Positions 23,485 through 29,864 of a stretch of 32,062 nt of DNA are shown here, one piece after another. This stretch comes from Nocardia acidivorans NBRC 108247 (GTDB lineage Bacteria > Actinomycetota > Actinomycetes > Mycobacteriales > Mycobacteriaceae). Where the stretch lies: contig NZ_BDAW01000053.1 of assembly GCF_001625085.1 (NCBI RefSeq), positions 1 to 32,062 of the forward strand, given 5' to 3'. A program made the translations under genes and the position numbers. The notes under the pieces are model-generated. The model had not been told where the DNA came from, did not search any database, and saw nothing but the letters and a program-made list of their open reading frames with translations. The stretch's first letter is position 1. Every line of letters begins with the position of its first letter.

Positions 23485-24096
23485 ATGACGGTGCTTTCGG
23501 AGCGTCCGACTCGACAACACCGCGGCCTGCGCCGCCTGGCGCTGGTGGCCGTACTGGCGGTGCTCGCCGTCGGCGGCGTCGTGGGAGTGCGCTGGTGGCA
23601 AGAGCATTCGAGCTATCCGGCGGTGGCGGGGGAGCGGCTGCGCAGTTTCCCGGCGGTCGACCGCACCGGCCTGGACGCCATCCAGTCGAGCATTCTCGAT
23701 ATCACCGCGCGCGAGTACGCCCGCCAGCCCGGCGGCACCGCCTACTCCGAGGGCGTCGAGGAACCGTGGTGCGCCGATTTCGTCAGCTGGGTGATGCGGG
23801 AATCCGGTCGCCCACTGGACAATCCGAATTCCGGCTCCTGGCGAATTCCTGGCGTCTCCACCCTGGAGGCCTACTACCGGCAGCAGAACCGATTCGAGGT
23901 GCCGGGTTATCGGCCGCACATCGGCGATGTGGTGATGTACGCCGGGGGCAGTGCATTCAGCCAGCACACCAATATCGTCATCGATACCGCCGCGGACTCC
24001 ATCACCACCATCGGCGGCAATGAATTCGGCAGGATCAGCATCCATCGCATCGAGCCCGCGAAGGTGTCCGGCATAGTCGGCTACGGCCGATTGTGA
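23485..24096 (+). CDS. Membrane-anchored CHAP-domain protein (putative peptidoglycan amidase/peptidase)
   Basis: A 203-aa protein with a basic N-terminus and one hydrophobic helix at about 17-36 (LALVAVLAVLAVGGVVGV), acting as signal anchor. The rest is a CHAP-like NlpC/P60-fold domain: catalytic Cys96 in PWCADFVSW, His161 in SQHTNIVID and a following GGNEFG segment that can supply the third residue; RPHIGDVVMYAGG is the typical strand before the His. Such enzymes cleave peptidoglycan cross-bridges or amide bonds outside the membrane. GGGAGG precedes ATG 23485. The following gene starts 167 bp downstream behind a hairpin, so co-transcription is uncertain. Confidence 0.85.
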   Translation: MTVLSERPTRQHRGLRRLALVAVLAVLAVGGVVGVRWWQEHSSYPAVAGERLRSFPAVDRTGLDAIQSSILDITAREYARQPGGTAYSEGVEEPWCADFVSWVMRESGRPLDNPNSGSWRIPGVSTLEAYYRQQNRFEVPGYRPHIGDVVMYAGGSAFSQHTNIVIDTAADSITTIGGNEFGRISIHRIEPAKVSGIVGYGRL

Positions 24097-24202
24097 ACAG
24101 GCTGGTTCCACATTTTGGAAACGCTGCCCCCGGAGGGTGGGACAGAACGGGACTTCCGCCTACGATGGTCTTCGGCGGCGCCCGGCAGCGTCGCCGATTG
24201 AT

Positions 24203-24237
24203 CCCTGTCCTGCTGCCCCCTCATCGGCAGGACAGGG
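24203..24237 (+). terminator. Perfect 11-bp hairpin before the duplicated-domain gene
   Basis: CCCTGTCCTGC (24203-24213) and GCAGGACAGGG (24227-24237) pair perfectly around a 13-nt loop. It ends 25 nt before the ATG at 24263 and begins 107 nt after the CHAP stop, so it can be the CHAP terminator or a regulatory stem in the next leader. No T-run follows, which weakens the terminator reading. Confidence 0.55.
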
Positions 24238-24262
24238 GTCCCCGCCCGACGAAAGTAGCTGG

Positions 24263-25477
24263 ATGACGCCGTCCGACGAACCCATCTGGATCGATTACGC
24301 CGAATTCGGCGAACGTTTCGTGGCGGCGGCGGTAACGGAATCCCGAATCGAAGCAGCGGTTTCCGGTATGGCCGGGCGCGGTATGTCCATCGGACCATTC
24401 GGTATCGGTCCCGCCGGACTCGCGCGATTCGTGGCCAAGGGCAGTGTCGGAAAACCCACCATCATTCGGCGCGGCCCGCAGGTGCACTTCGATGTGGCGC
24501 TGCCGGTGAAACTCCGGGTCGACGTCACCCTCGGCGGTCAGCGACTACGCCTCGAGGCGGTGGTCGACATCGATCTGCGACTACACGCCCGCACCGCGGA
24601 TCCGCTGCTGATCGTCATCGATATTCCACCGGTCACCGGTCGCGATGTCAGTTTCGTCATGCGCGCGCAGGCCATCGGCGCGGCCTTCGATCTGCTGGTC
24701 GACCCCATTGCCAAATTGGTGCAGCGCGAGGTCGCCAATCGCATCAACGCCATTCTCGAGGATCCGGACGCACAGCGCGGTCGCACCTTCGATGTGGAGG
24801 CCATTCTCAATGGCAGCCGCTCGCCCTATCGCGGCCGGCCCGCCCACGAGTGGATCGACTACGGCGAATTCGGCCATCGCTTCTTCGAACGCATCGTCAC
24901 CGTGGACCGGGTACGCGAGGTGGTGGAATCCATGGCGGGCAAGCCCATCGAGGTGGGCCCGATCCGCACCGGACCGGGTAATCGGGCGCAGGTCGCCGTG
25001 CACGGCACCGTGCGACTACCCCGGATCGTGGAGTCCACACACGATCCGGCGCCCGTCAAGCGCGAACCCGTGATCGCCGAATTGCCCACGTCCGCAGAGC
25101 AGAACCCGATTCCGGAGGCCGATACCGCCGACAAGGTGGATCTGGTGACCTTCGATCTGACCATTCCGGTGAGCCTGGACATCACCGTGGACGTACTGCA
25201 ATCCAATCGCTACAGCGCCGAGTTGCAGGTGCCGGTCGCCCTGACCGCCCGAGCCGCCGAACCGCTGCTCATCGTCATCGACGCCGCCCCGCCCGCGCCC
25301 GAGGAGATCGAACTCGAGCTCAAGGCGCAGGGCCTGCGCGCGGCCGCCCTCGGCAAGCTCGCCGGGATTCGCCGTCAGGTGGCCGCACAGGTGGCCTCGG
25401 TGGTCCGCGCGGAGGTTGCCGATGCCTCGCGCCGCACCATCGATGTGGGCGCGCGCCTCGACGGCACCCGCGTCTGA
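24263..25477 (+). CDS. Unknown protein made of two tandem ~200-residue homologous halves
   Basis: A 404-aa protein without signal peptide or membrane helix. Residues 9-196 and 197-404 are clear copies of one domain: both begin WIDY(A/G)EFG(E/H)RF, continue with a helix and S-MAG-(R/K)-(G)-(M/P)-I-(G/V)GP, then long amphipathic beta strands, the shared ADPLLIVIDIPP / AEPLLIVIDAAPP, and end with a helix and (D)V(E/G)A(I/R)L(N/D)G. The second half carries an extra Pro/Glu/Asp-rich loop of about 40 residues (SAEQNPIPEADTADK). Long alternating strands plus a terminal helix suggest a lipid- or hydrophobe-binding fold, but I cannot name the family; DUF2993/LmeA-like is only a thought. The start at ATG 24263 has no strong ribosome site. 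Confidence 0.8.
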   Translation: MTPSDEPIWIDYAEFGERFVAAAVTESRIEAAVSGMAGRGMSIGPFGIGPAGLARFVAKGSVGKPTIIRRGPQVHFDVALPVKLRVDVTLGGQRLRLEAVVDIDLRLHARTADPLLIVIDIPPVTGRDVSFVMRAQAIGAAFDLLVDPIAKLVQREVANRINAILEDPDAQRGRTFDVEAILNGSRSPYRGRPAHEWIDYGEFGHRFFERIVTVDRVREVVESMAGKPIEVGPIRTGPGNRAQVAVHGTVRLPRIVESTHDPAPVKREPVIAELPTSAEQNPIPEADTADKVDLVTFDLTIPVSLDITVDVLQSNRYSAELQVPVALTARAAEPLLIVIDAAPPAPEEIELELKAQGLRAAALGKLAGIRRQVAAQVASVVRAEVADASRRTIDVGARLDGTRV

Positions 25478-25499
25478 CCTCACGCTTTTCCGATCCGCC

Positions 25500-25526
25500 A
25501 CGTGCAATGTGCCCGATTGCGCACGT
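25500..25526. terminator. Imperfect inverted repeat after the duplicated-domain gene
   Basis: ACGTGCAAT (25500-25508) pairs with ATTGC plus ACGT at 25516-25526, with a 2-nt bulge (GC), 7-nt loop. It lies 23 bp after the stop codon. A terminator role is plausible; no T-run follows. Confidence 0.35.
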
Positions 25527-25607
25527 ATGTTACTAATGTTGCCAAAGTGCCGTGTGCGTCTGGCGATTCCAATGTGAATATGGTGAAATGAGGGCGCGTT
25601 CAGGGCT

Positions 25608-25653
25608 CCCGGCGCACGGATGATCTTCGGATCATCGGGGAAGGTGCGCCGGG
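25608..25653 (+). ncRNA. Compound hairpin with UUCG tetraloop in the DUF1906 gene leader
   Basis: An outer perfect 10-bp stem, CCCGGCGCAC (25608-25617) with GTGCGCCGGG (25644-25653), encloses an inner perfect 7-bp stem GATGATC/GATCATC (25619-25625, 25630-25636) closed by TTCG. About 90 nt of further GC-rich leader with short stems separate it from AAGGAG and ATG 25746. The position, 83-130 nt after the apparent promoter region, suits a regulatory leader RNA; no known riboswitch consensus was recognised. It could also act as a terminator of an upstream transcript. Confidence 0.5.
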
Positions 25654-25745
25654 CACGCCGCAAGAGGTTCTTCCGGTCACGGCAATCCCTTCGGTGCGCT
25701 CGCGACCGGCATGTTCGGTCAGCGAGTGTGCGAAGGAGTTCCGCG

Positions 25746-26471
25746 ATGGTCCTTTCCCGTGTCAGCCGCCGAGCGTTCCTGGTCGGAGGCGCGACCGTAG
25801 TCGCCGGTATCTCCGCCGGTCTCACCCTGCCAGCCCCGAACGCGGCGGCGCGACAACAACTCGGCACTCTGCTGGATTACGCGGGCGGCGTGCCGACCGC
25901 CGAATCCATCAGCGCCGAAGGACATATGGGCGTGATCCGCTATGTCTCGGACCGCCGCCCCGGCGCGGAGTGGATGGCCGGAAAACCGCTGCTGGCAAGG
26001 GAAGTCGACCAGCTCCGGGCCGCCGGGCTCTCGGTGGTCTCCTGCTATCAGTTCGGCAAGGGTCCCACCGCGGACTGGCGTGGCGGCCTCGAAGCCGGGC
26101 TCAAGCACGCCGCACGGGGATTGGTGCTGCACAAGGCGGCGGGCGGCCCCGACAGCGCGCCCATCTACGCCTCCATCGACGACAATCCCGATGACGCCGA
26201 TTTCGACACCATGATCGAGCCCTATCTACGAGGGTGGGAGACCGTCCTCGGCCACGATCGCGTCGGCGTCTACGCCAACTCGCCGACCATCGACTCGCTG
26301 CGTGACGCGGGCCTGGGTTCCTACTTCTGGCAACACAATTGGGGCACCCCGAAGGGGTACGTGCACCCCGATGCCACCCTGCACCAGTTCGAGATCGACA
26401 AGCGCTCACTGGACGGCATCGGAGTCGACGTCAACGCCGTACTCGCACCCCGGTACGGCCAATGGTGGTGA
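25746..26471 (+). CDS. Tat-exported DUF1906 glycoside-hydrolase-like protein
   Basis: A 241-aa protein. The twin-arginine motif SRRAFLVGG at residues 7-15 leads a hydrophobic stretch and a cleavage-like APNAAA, so export by the Tat pathway is expected. The mature part is the DUF1906 (Rv2525c-like) TIM-barrel: LLDYAGGVPTAESI, GVIRYVSDRR, VVSCYQFGKG, PIYASIDDN with acidic residues at the barrel mouth, VGVYANS and YFWQHNWG. Rv2525c of M. tuberculosis is a Tat substrate with a peptidoglycan-muramidase-like fold (from memory). AAGGAG lies 6 nt before ATG 25746. The gene has a long structured leader and stands alone, converging on the Ser-x-x triplet gene 33 bp away. Confidence 0.92.
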   Translation: MVLSRVSRRAFLVGGATVVAGISAGLTLPAPNAAARQQLGTLLDYAGGVPTAESISAEGHMGVIRYVSDRRPGAEWMAGKPLLAREVDQLRAAGLSVVSCYQFGKGPTADWRGGLEAGLKHAARGLVLHKAAGGPDSAPIYASIDDNPDDADFDTMIEPYLRGWETVLGHDRVGVYANSPTIDSLRDAGLGSYFWQHNWGTPKGYVHPDATLHQFEIDKRSLDGIGVDVNAVLAPRYGQWW

Positions 26472-26504
26472 ATGACCGCCGCTGAGGCACGGGAACTCGA
26501 AGAG

Positions 26505-26867
26505 CTAGGTCTGGCAGTGACCGGTCGGATCCTCCAGGAGATCCGACTCGTTCGGAACCACGCGCAGGGTGTGATGGTGATCGACGGTGTCGTCGCCGCC
26601 GCCCGAAAAGGCTTGGCGCTCACCCATCCACGAGAAAATCGACCAGCGGGACAGGCCCGAGAAGGCCGAGCCGATGCTGCCGAACGACGCGGAGGAGATG
26701 AGGGAGCCGAAGGATCCTGCGGAGCCGATGGACAGCACCGACCCGATACTTCCGATGGACAGAATCGAATAGGCCGAGCCGATCGACAGGATCGATCCCT
26801 CCGAGCGGATGGAGAGAATCGACCGGCGCGACTTCAGGCCCCGCAGGGCGGAGTTATCAACGGCCAT
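26505..26867 (-). CDS. Ser-x-x triplet repeat protein, function unknown
   Basis: A 120-aa protein with an exceptional repeat. From Ser13 to Ser79 serine occupies every third position without a break, 23 Ser-x-x triplets. Within this, 27-bp units encode nonapeptides such as SILSIGSAY and SILSIGSIG from residue 16 to about 51, decaying afterwards into SFGSLISSA-like and aromatic triplets (SRWSIFSW). The head is MAVDNSALRGLKSRR and the tail, about 38 residues, is polar with three consecutive His. I know similar SIGSAGS-rich hypothetical proteins from actinomycetes but no function. The repeat suggests a solenoid or polyproline-II-like bundle. The ATG lies inside a 15-bp perfect hairpin, has no ribosome site, and follows the secreted-protein gene on the same strand. 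Confidence 0.75.
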   Translation of the reverse strand: MAVDNSALRGLKSRRSILSIRSEGSILSIGSAYSILSIGSIGSVLSIGSAGSFGSLISSASFGSIGSAFSGLSRWSIFSWMGERQAFSGGGDDTVDHHHTLRVVPNESDLLEDPTGHCQT

Positions 26868-26895
26868 GACTGTGGGTTTACCACAGTCATGGCCG
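26861..26895 (-). terminator. Perfect 15-bp inverted repeat containing the start codon of the Ser-x-x gene
   Basis: CGGCCATGACTGTGG (26861-26875) and its exact complement (26881-26895) flank a 5-nt loop. It begins 8 bp after the stop of the secreted-protein gene on the minus strand, so it may terminate that transcript. The same stem includes the ATG (26865-26867) of the Ser-x-x gene, so in read-through RNA the start would be sequestered. The loop reads TAAAC on the minus strand and could instead serve as a -10-like element of a leaderless promoter. No T-run follows. Confidence 0.75.
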
Positions 26896-26903
26896 GATTT
26901 CGC

Positions 26904-27722
26904 TCAGACCGTGAAGAATCCGACGGTCGGCAGGAACGAGCAGGTGATGGGCTGGGATTCGGCATCGGCCTGGGTGGTCAGCGAACCCGAGACCACGGCG
27001 ACGACGCGGCCGGTGCCGGTGTCCACGATGGCCGAGAGCGTGGCCGGACCATCCGGATTGATCTTGGCCTCATCGGTCAGGTTGACCACGCCGCTCGCGC
27101 GGGTGTCCAGGTTCAGCCACTGCACCGTCATCGGCGGGGTCTGAATCTCGGTGGGCCGCTTGGTGCCCAGCGCGGTGAAGACGAAACCGGTCTGACCCGC
27201 AACGGGGCCGGGCGGGGGCAGCTGGGCCGGGCCGGGGACGGCGAGCGCGGTGCCCACCGAATCCGCACCGGAGCCGATGCAGCCCTTACCGATGGTCGGC
27301 CACAGGAACTGGGCGATGACCGGCCCGTCCTTGGGGATGTCCGGGCCACCACCGCCGCTGCCGTCCAGGAAGGTGATGATCTTGTTCAGCGTGTCCTTGA
27401 CCGACTGCGGCAGGTTCAGCGTCGCCAGGATCTGCTTGGCCTGATCGAGAATGGCCGTGCCCGGGCCGGGGGCCGCGATATCCGCGGGACCGGCGGCGGC
27501 ACCGATGATCGCCGGGATCAGCGACGCGAGAGCGTCGACCGGAACCCCTTCGGGGATCATCGGAATGGAGGCCGTGGTCTGCGCGGGCGCGGGCGCCGGC
27601 TTGGCGAACGCGGTGGTCGGTACGGCCACGGTGGCGCAGGCCGCCAGGGCGACTGCGGACATTGCGAACCGCGATCCTCGGGTGCGAAGCACTGGTGTAG
27701 CCGTCCTTACCTTCGGGTACAT
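26904..27722 (-). CDS. Secreted Ala/Pro-rich protein of mycolic-acid bacteria (Rv1157c-like by position)
   Basis: A 272-aa exported protein. The N-terminus has basic residues, a hydrophobic core (AMSAVALAACATVAV) and a cleavage-like TAFAKP. The mature protein starts with Pro/Ala-rich sequence, has an acidic amphipathic helix (ILDQAKQILATLNLPQSV) and a C-terminal beta-rich domain bounded by two cysteines (GKGCIGSG and PITCSFLP) likely to form a disulfide. I do not know its function. Its place directly divergent from pimE matches the Ala/Pro-rich Rv1157c/Rv1158c genes beside pimE in M. tuberculosis, as I remember that map; sequence homology would need a search. A hairpin follows its stop at 8 bp. 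Confidence 0.8.
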   Translation of the reverse strand: MYPKVRTATPVLRTRGSRFAMSAVALAACATVAVPTTAFAKPAPAPAQTTASIPMIPEGVPVDALASLIPAIIGAAAGPADIAAPGPGTAILDQAKQILATLNLPQSVKDTLNKIITFLDGSGGGGPDIPKDGPVIAQFLWPTIGKGCIGSGADSVGTALAVPGPAQLPPPGPVAGQTGFVFTALGTKRPTEIQTPPMTVQWLNLDTRASGVVNLTDEAKINPDGPATLSAIVDTGTGRVVAVVSGSLTTQADAESQPITCSFLPTVGFFTV

Positions 27723-27845
27723 CTAGCGGCGATGGAGACATCGCTTCCGCGCCACTCTAGGGACCGGGCTGCCCGGTTGTACAGCCACGGAGTGATCTTG
27801 GCGTCCTGCATCAAGTAACGCTATCGAACCGCGGCGCGGAAGCGG

Positions 27846-27880
27846 TGTTACAGATGTGGTCAGTGATGCAAATGTTACAG
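27846..27880. promoter_or_regulatory. Repeated TGTTACAG in the divergent pimE promoter region
   Basis: TGTTACAG occurs at 27846-27853 and 27873-27880, 27 bp apart, in the 168-bp gap between the secreted-protein gene and pimE; a GTAAC at 27816-27820 adds an inverted half. GTnAC-type repeats resemble MtrA response-regulator sites, and MtrA controls wall genes in actinobacteria, but the spacing is not the usual one, so the assignment is weak. The second copy ends 10 bp before the pimE start. Confidence 0.35.
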
Positions 27881-27890
27881 CAGAGGGAAC

Positions 27891-29237
27891 GTGCCGCACG
27901 GCACATCCGGCGGTACGACTACGCTTGTCGAGGCCCGCACGCCTGCCGGATTTCCGGTGAAGAGCCCGCCGGATGAATCCGGCGCAGCCCCTGTCGCCCG
28001 AGCTGAGAGTCCCGCCGTGAACCCACACTTCCGACCGGCAGCCGTGGCACTGGGTATTTCGGCGCTGATCCGCCTGGCCTGGGTGCTCTTCCTGCCGAAC
28101 GGCATGAACTTCGTCGATCTGCACGTCTACGTGGATGGTTCGGCCGCGCTGGGTAGCGGCCACCTCTTCGATTACACCGACTCCAGCAAGACACCGGATT
28201 TTCCGCTGCCTTTCACCTATCCGCCGTTCGCGGCCTTGGTGTTCTACCCGCTGCACTTTCTGCCGTTCTCCTTCGTGGCCATCGCCTGGCTGCTGGCGAC
28301 CATGGCCGCGCTGTTCGGCGTGGTATGGCTTTCTCTGGAGTTGATGCTCGGGAAAGACGCACTGCGCGAACAACATTGGCGCACCGTCGCGGTGGCGTGG
28401 ACCGCCGTCGGACTGTGGCTCGAGCCGGTGCGCACCACCCTGGACTACGGCCAGGTCAATGTCTTCCTGGTGCTGATCGCCATGCTCGCGGTGCGCAGCA
28501 CGCGCTGGTGGGTCTCGGGCACGCTGGTCGGCGTGGCCGCCGGGGTGAAACTGACGCCCGCGGTCACCGGCCTGTACTTCGCGGCGCGGCGGCGCTGGCT
28601 CGCGGCGGCGTGGTCGGCGGTGGTGTTCTTCGGCACCATCGGACTGACCTACCTGATCACCCCCGATGAGACGCATAAGTACTTCACCGAACTGCTCGGT
28701 GATGCGAGCCGGATCGGCCCGGTCGGTTCCTCGGTGAATCAATCGCTGCGCGGTGCGCTCAGCCGACTGCTCGGCCACGATGTGGTCTCCGGACCGGTGT
28801 GGATCGCGGCGGTGCTGGTGACCGCGGTGCTCGCGGTGCTGGCCTGGCGGGTCCTGGCGAACGATGACCGACTGGGCACGCTGATCATCGTGCAGCTGTT
28901 CGGTCTGATGGTGTCGCCGATTTCCTGGTCGCACCACTGGATCTGGTTGATCCCGGTCATGCTGTGGCTGCTGTACGGGCCCCTGCGCACGGCCGCGGGT
29001 GCGCGCGTCATGGCCGGGTACTGGCTGGTCACCACCGTGATCGGGGTGCCGTGGCTGCTCTCGCGCTTCCAGACGTCGATCTGGGTCATCTCGCGCCCGG
29101 GCATCCTGTCCTGGCTGGGCGCGGTGGATGTGATCGGCGTGCTGGCCTTCTACATCTGGGTGGCGTGGGCCGGGCGCGCTAACTCTGCGCGTCCAGCCGA
29201 TCGATCTCGTGCGCAAGAGCCACATCCAGCGCGGTGA
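27891..29237 (+). CDS. pimE: Polyprenol-phosphate-mannose-dependent alpha-1,2-mannosyltransferase PimE
   Basis: A GT87 (GT-C fold) membrane enzyme that adds mannose from polyprenyl-phosphomannose to phosphatidylinositol mannosides on the outer face of the membrane, towards the PIM6 glycolipids. The 448-aa frame has a hydrophilic N-terminus of about 50 residues and some ten transmembrane segments. The catalytic-site loop NFVDLHVYVDG near the first membrane helix contains D76, equivalent to the essential Asp58 of the M. smegmatis enzyme; PFTYPPFAALVFYPL and the WSHHWIW segment are further family marks. GTG 27891 is chosen because GAGGGA precedes it; GTG 27957 and GTG 28017 are in-frame alternatives with weaker sites. 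The last 59 bp overlap the convergent pterin dehydratase gene. Confidence 0.92.
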   Translation: MPHGTSGGTTTLVEARTPAGFPVKSPPDESGAAPVARAESPAVNPHFRPAAVALGISALIRLAWVLFLPNGMNFVDLHVYVDGSAALGSGHLFDYTDSSKTPDFPLPFTYPPFAALVFYPLHFLPFSFVAIAWLLATMAALFGVVWLSLELMLGKDALREQHWRTVAVAWTAVGLWLEPVRTTLDYGQVNVFLVLIAMLAVRSTRWWVSGTLVGVAAGVKLTPAVTGLYFAARRRWLAAAWSAVVFFGTIGLTYLITPDETHKYFTELLGDASRIGPVGSSVNQSLRGALSRLLGHDVVSGPVWIAAVLVTAVLAVLAWRVLANDDRLGTLIIVQLFGLMVSPISWSHHWIWLIPVMLWLLYGPLRTAAGARVMAGYWLVTTVIGVPWLLSRFQTSIWVISRPGILSWLGAVDVIGVLAFYIWVAWAGRANSARPADRSRAQEPHPAR

Positions 29238-29472
29238 GGCCGTTCGCGTCATGGGTGGAGAGCGTGAAGGTCACCCGCCGCCAGCGGATATCGATATCGG
29301 GATGATGATTGGCGGCTTCGGCGGCGACCGCGACCCGGCGGACCAATTCGATTCCGGCCAGGAATGACGCGGCCTCGACGGTGCGGGAGATGCTGTGCCC
29401 GGTGCGGGTCCAGTCGGGGAGTTCGCTGAGCGCCTTGCTGATCTCGGCTTCGGAGAGCGGTGCGGGAGTCAT
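29179..29472 (-). CDS. 4a-hydroxytetrahydrobiopterin (pterin-4-alpha-carbinolamine) dehydratase
   Basis: A 97-aa single-domain protein of the PCD/DCoH family, which dehydrates 4a-carbinolamine pterins in recycling of tetrahydrobiopterin-type cofactors. The N-terminus LSEAEISKALSELPDW, the central EAANHHPDIDIRWRRVTFTL with the paired His and Pro of the active site, and the C-terminal LTALDVALAHEIDRL fit the family along the whole length. Its 3' end overlaps pimE by 59 bp on the opposite strand. It lies 61 bp behind the Cys/Lys-rich miniprotein on the same strand, so it may be transcribed from the iron-box promoter. The order pimE-dehydratase also occurs in M. tuberculosis (Rv1159-Rv1159A, from memory). 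Whether it acts in pterin recycling or in another role here is open. Confidence 0.93.
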   Translation of the reverse strand: MTPAPLSEAEISKALSELPDWTRTGHSISRTVEAASFLAGIELVRRVAVAAEAANHHPDIDIRWRRVTFTLSTHDANGLTALDVALAHEIDRLDAQS

Positions 29473-29533
29473 GCCTCCGGTGTACTCCCGACGGAGCGCG
29501 GACGCGGGGATTTCGGTAGCGCGCCCGTGGAAT

Positions 29534-29713
29534 TCACGCCGCGCGTGCGGCTTTGAGCCCCTTCTTGAGCTCCTTCTTACCGCAGCAGCCCGAGGCTTCG
29601 AGCTTCTTCATACGCATGATGACCACGGGGCATTTGAGGCACCGCGTCTTCTTACGGCAGCACTTCTTCTTCGGCTTCAGACCGGAGACGTCCTTCGCCT
29701 TGACCTTGCCCAT
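29534..29713 (-). CDS. 59-aa Cys/Lys-rich miniprotein behind an iron box
   Basis: A small basic protein (59 aa) with about 30% Lys/Arg and six cysteines: C18-C19, C25 and C28 (CLKC), and C43-C44 (GCCGKK). The start ATG 29713 and the stop at 29534-29536 give an uninterrupted frame: MGKVKAKDVSGLKPKKK opens it, a hydrophobic PVVIMRM lies mid-way, and an Ala/Arg tail ends it. The CxxC with paired cysteines on a basic scaffold suits metal or nucleic-acid binding. No ribosome site is visible; TAAGCT 7 nt before the ATG fits a leaderless -10 and lies within a 16/19 IdeR-type iron box. I remember similar unnamed proteins in other Corynebacteriales but cannot verify. Confidence 0.8.
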   Translation of the reverse strand: MGKVKAKDVSGLKPKKKCCRKKTRCLKCPVVIMRMKKLEASGCCGKKELKKGLKAARAA

Positions 29714-29732
29714 GTTGGTTAGCTTAACCTAA
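29714..29732. promoter_or_regulatory. DtxR/IdeR-type iron box abutting the miniprotein start codon
   Basis: On the minus strand the 19-mer TTAGGTTAAGCTAACCAAC matches the iron-box consensus TTAGGTTAGSCTAACCTAA at 16 of 19 positions, with the two palindromic cores intact. It directly abuts the ATG at 29713 and contains the candidate -10 TAAGCT (29726-29721), so iron-loaded repressor would block transcription of the miniprotein and perhaps the pterin dehydratase. It also lies 133 bp before typA on the other strand. Confidence 0.8.
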
Positions 29733-29864
29733 CTTGGATGCGTTAAACGTGTGAGTTATGTCGAACGGTAGTGTGTAGCTCGCCGCATGCCCGGTGGAAT
29801 CAACTACTTCCCCATGCATGACCCGCCGGGTCGGGCCAACCCTTTGCACCAGGAGGAATCTAAC

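Noticed and set aside
25490..25745. ydaO c-di-AMP riboswitch before the DUF1906 gene
   Set aside because: The characteristic conserved strings of the ydaO core could not be found in the leader.
27723..29252. 509-codon minus-strand frame opposite pimE
   Set aside because: His/Arg/Asp/Gln-rich antisense of a membrane protein; no family.
29787..29864. Longer typA start at 29787
   Set aside because: No ribosome site; AGGAGG directly precedes GTG 29865, which gives the normal TypA N-terminus.
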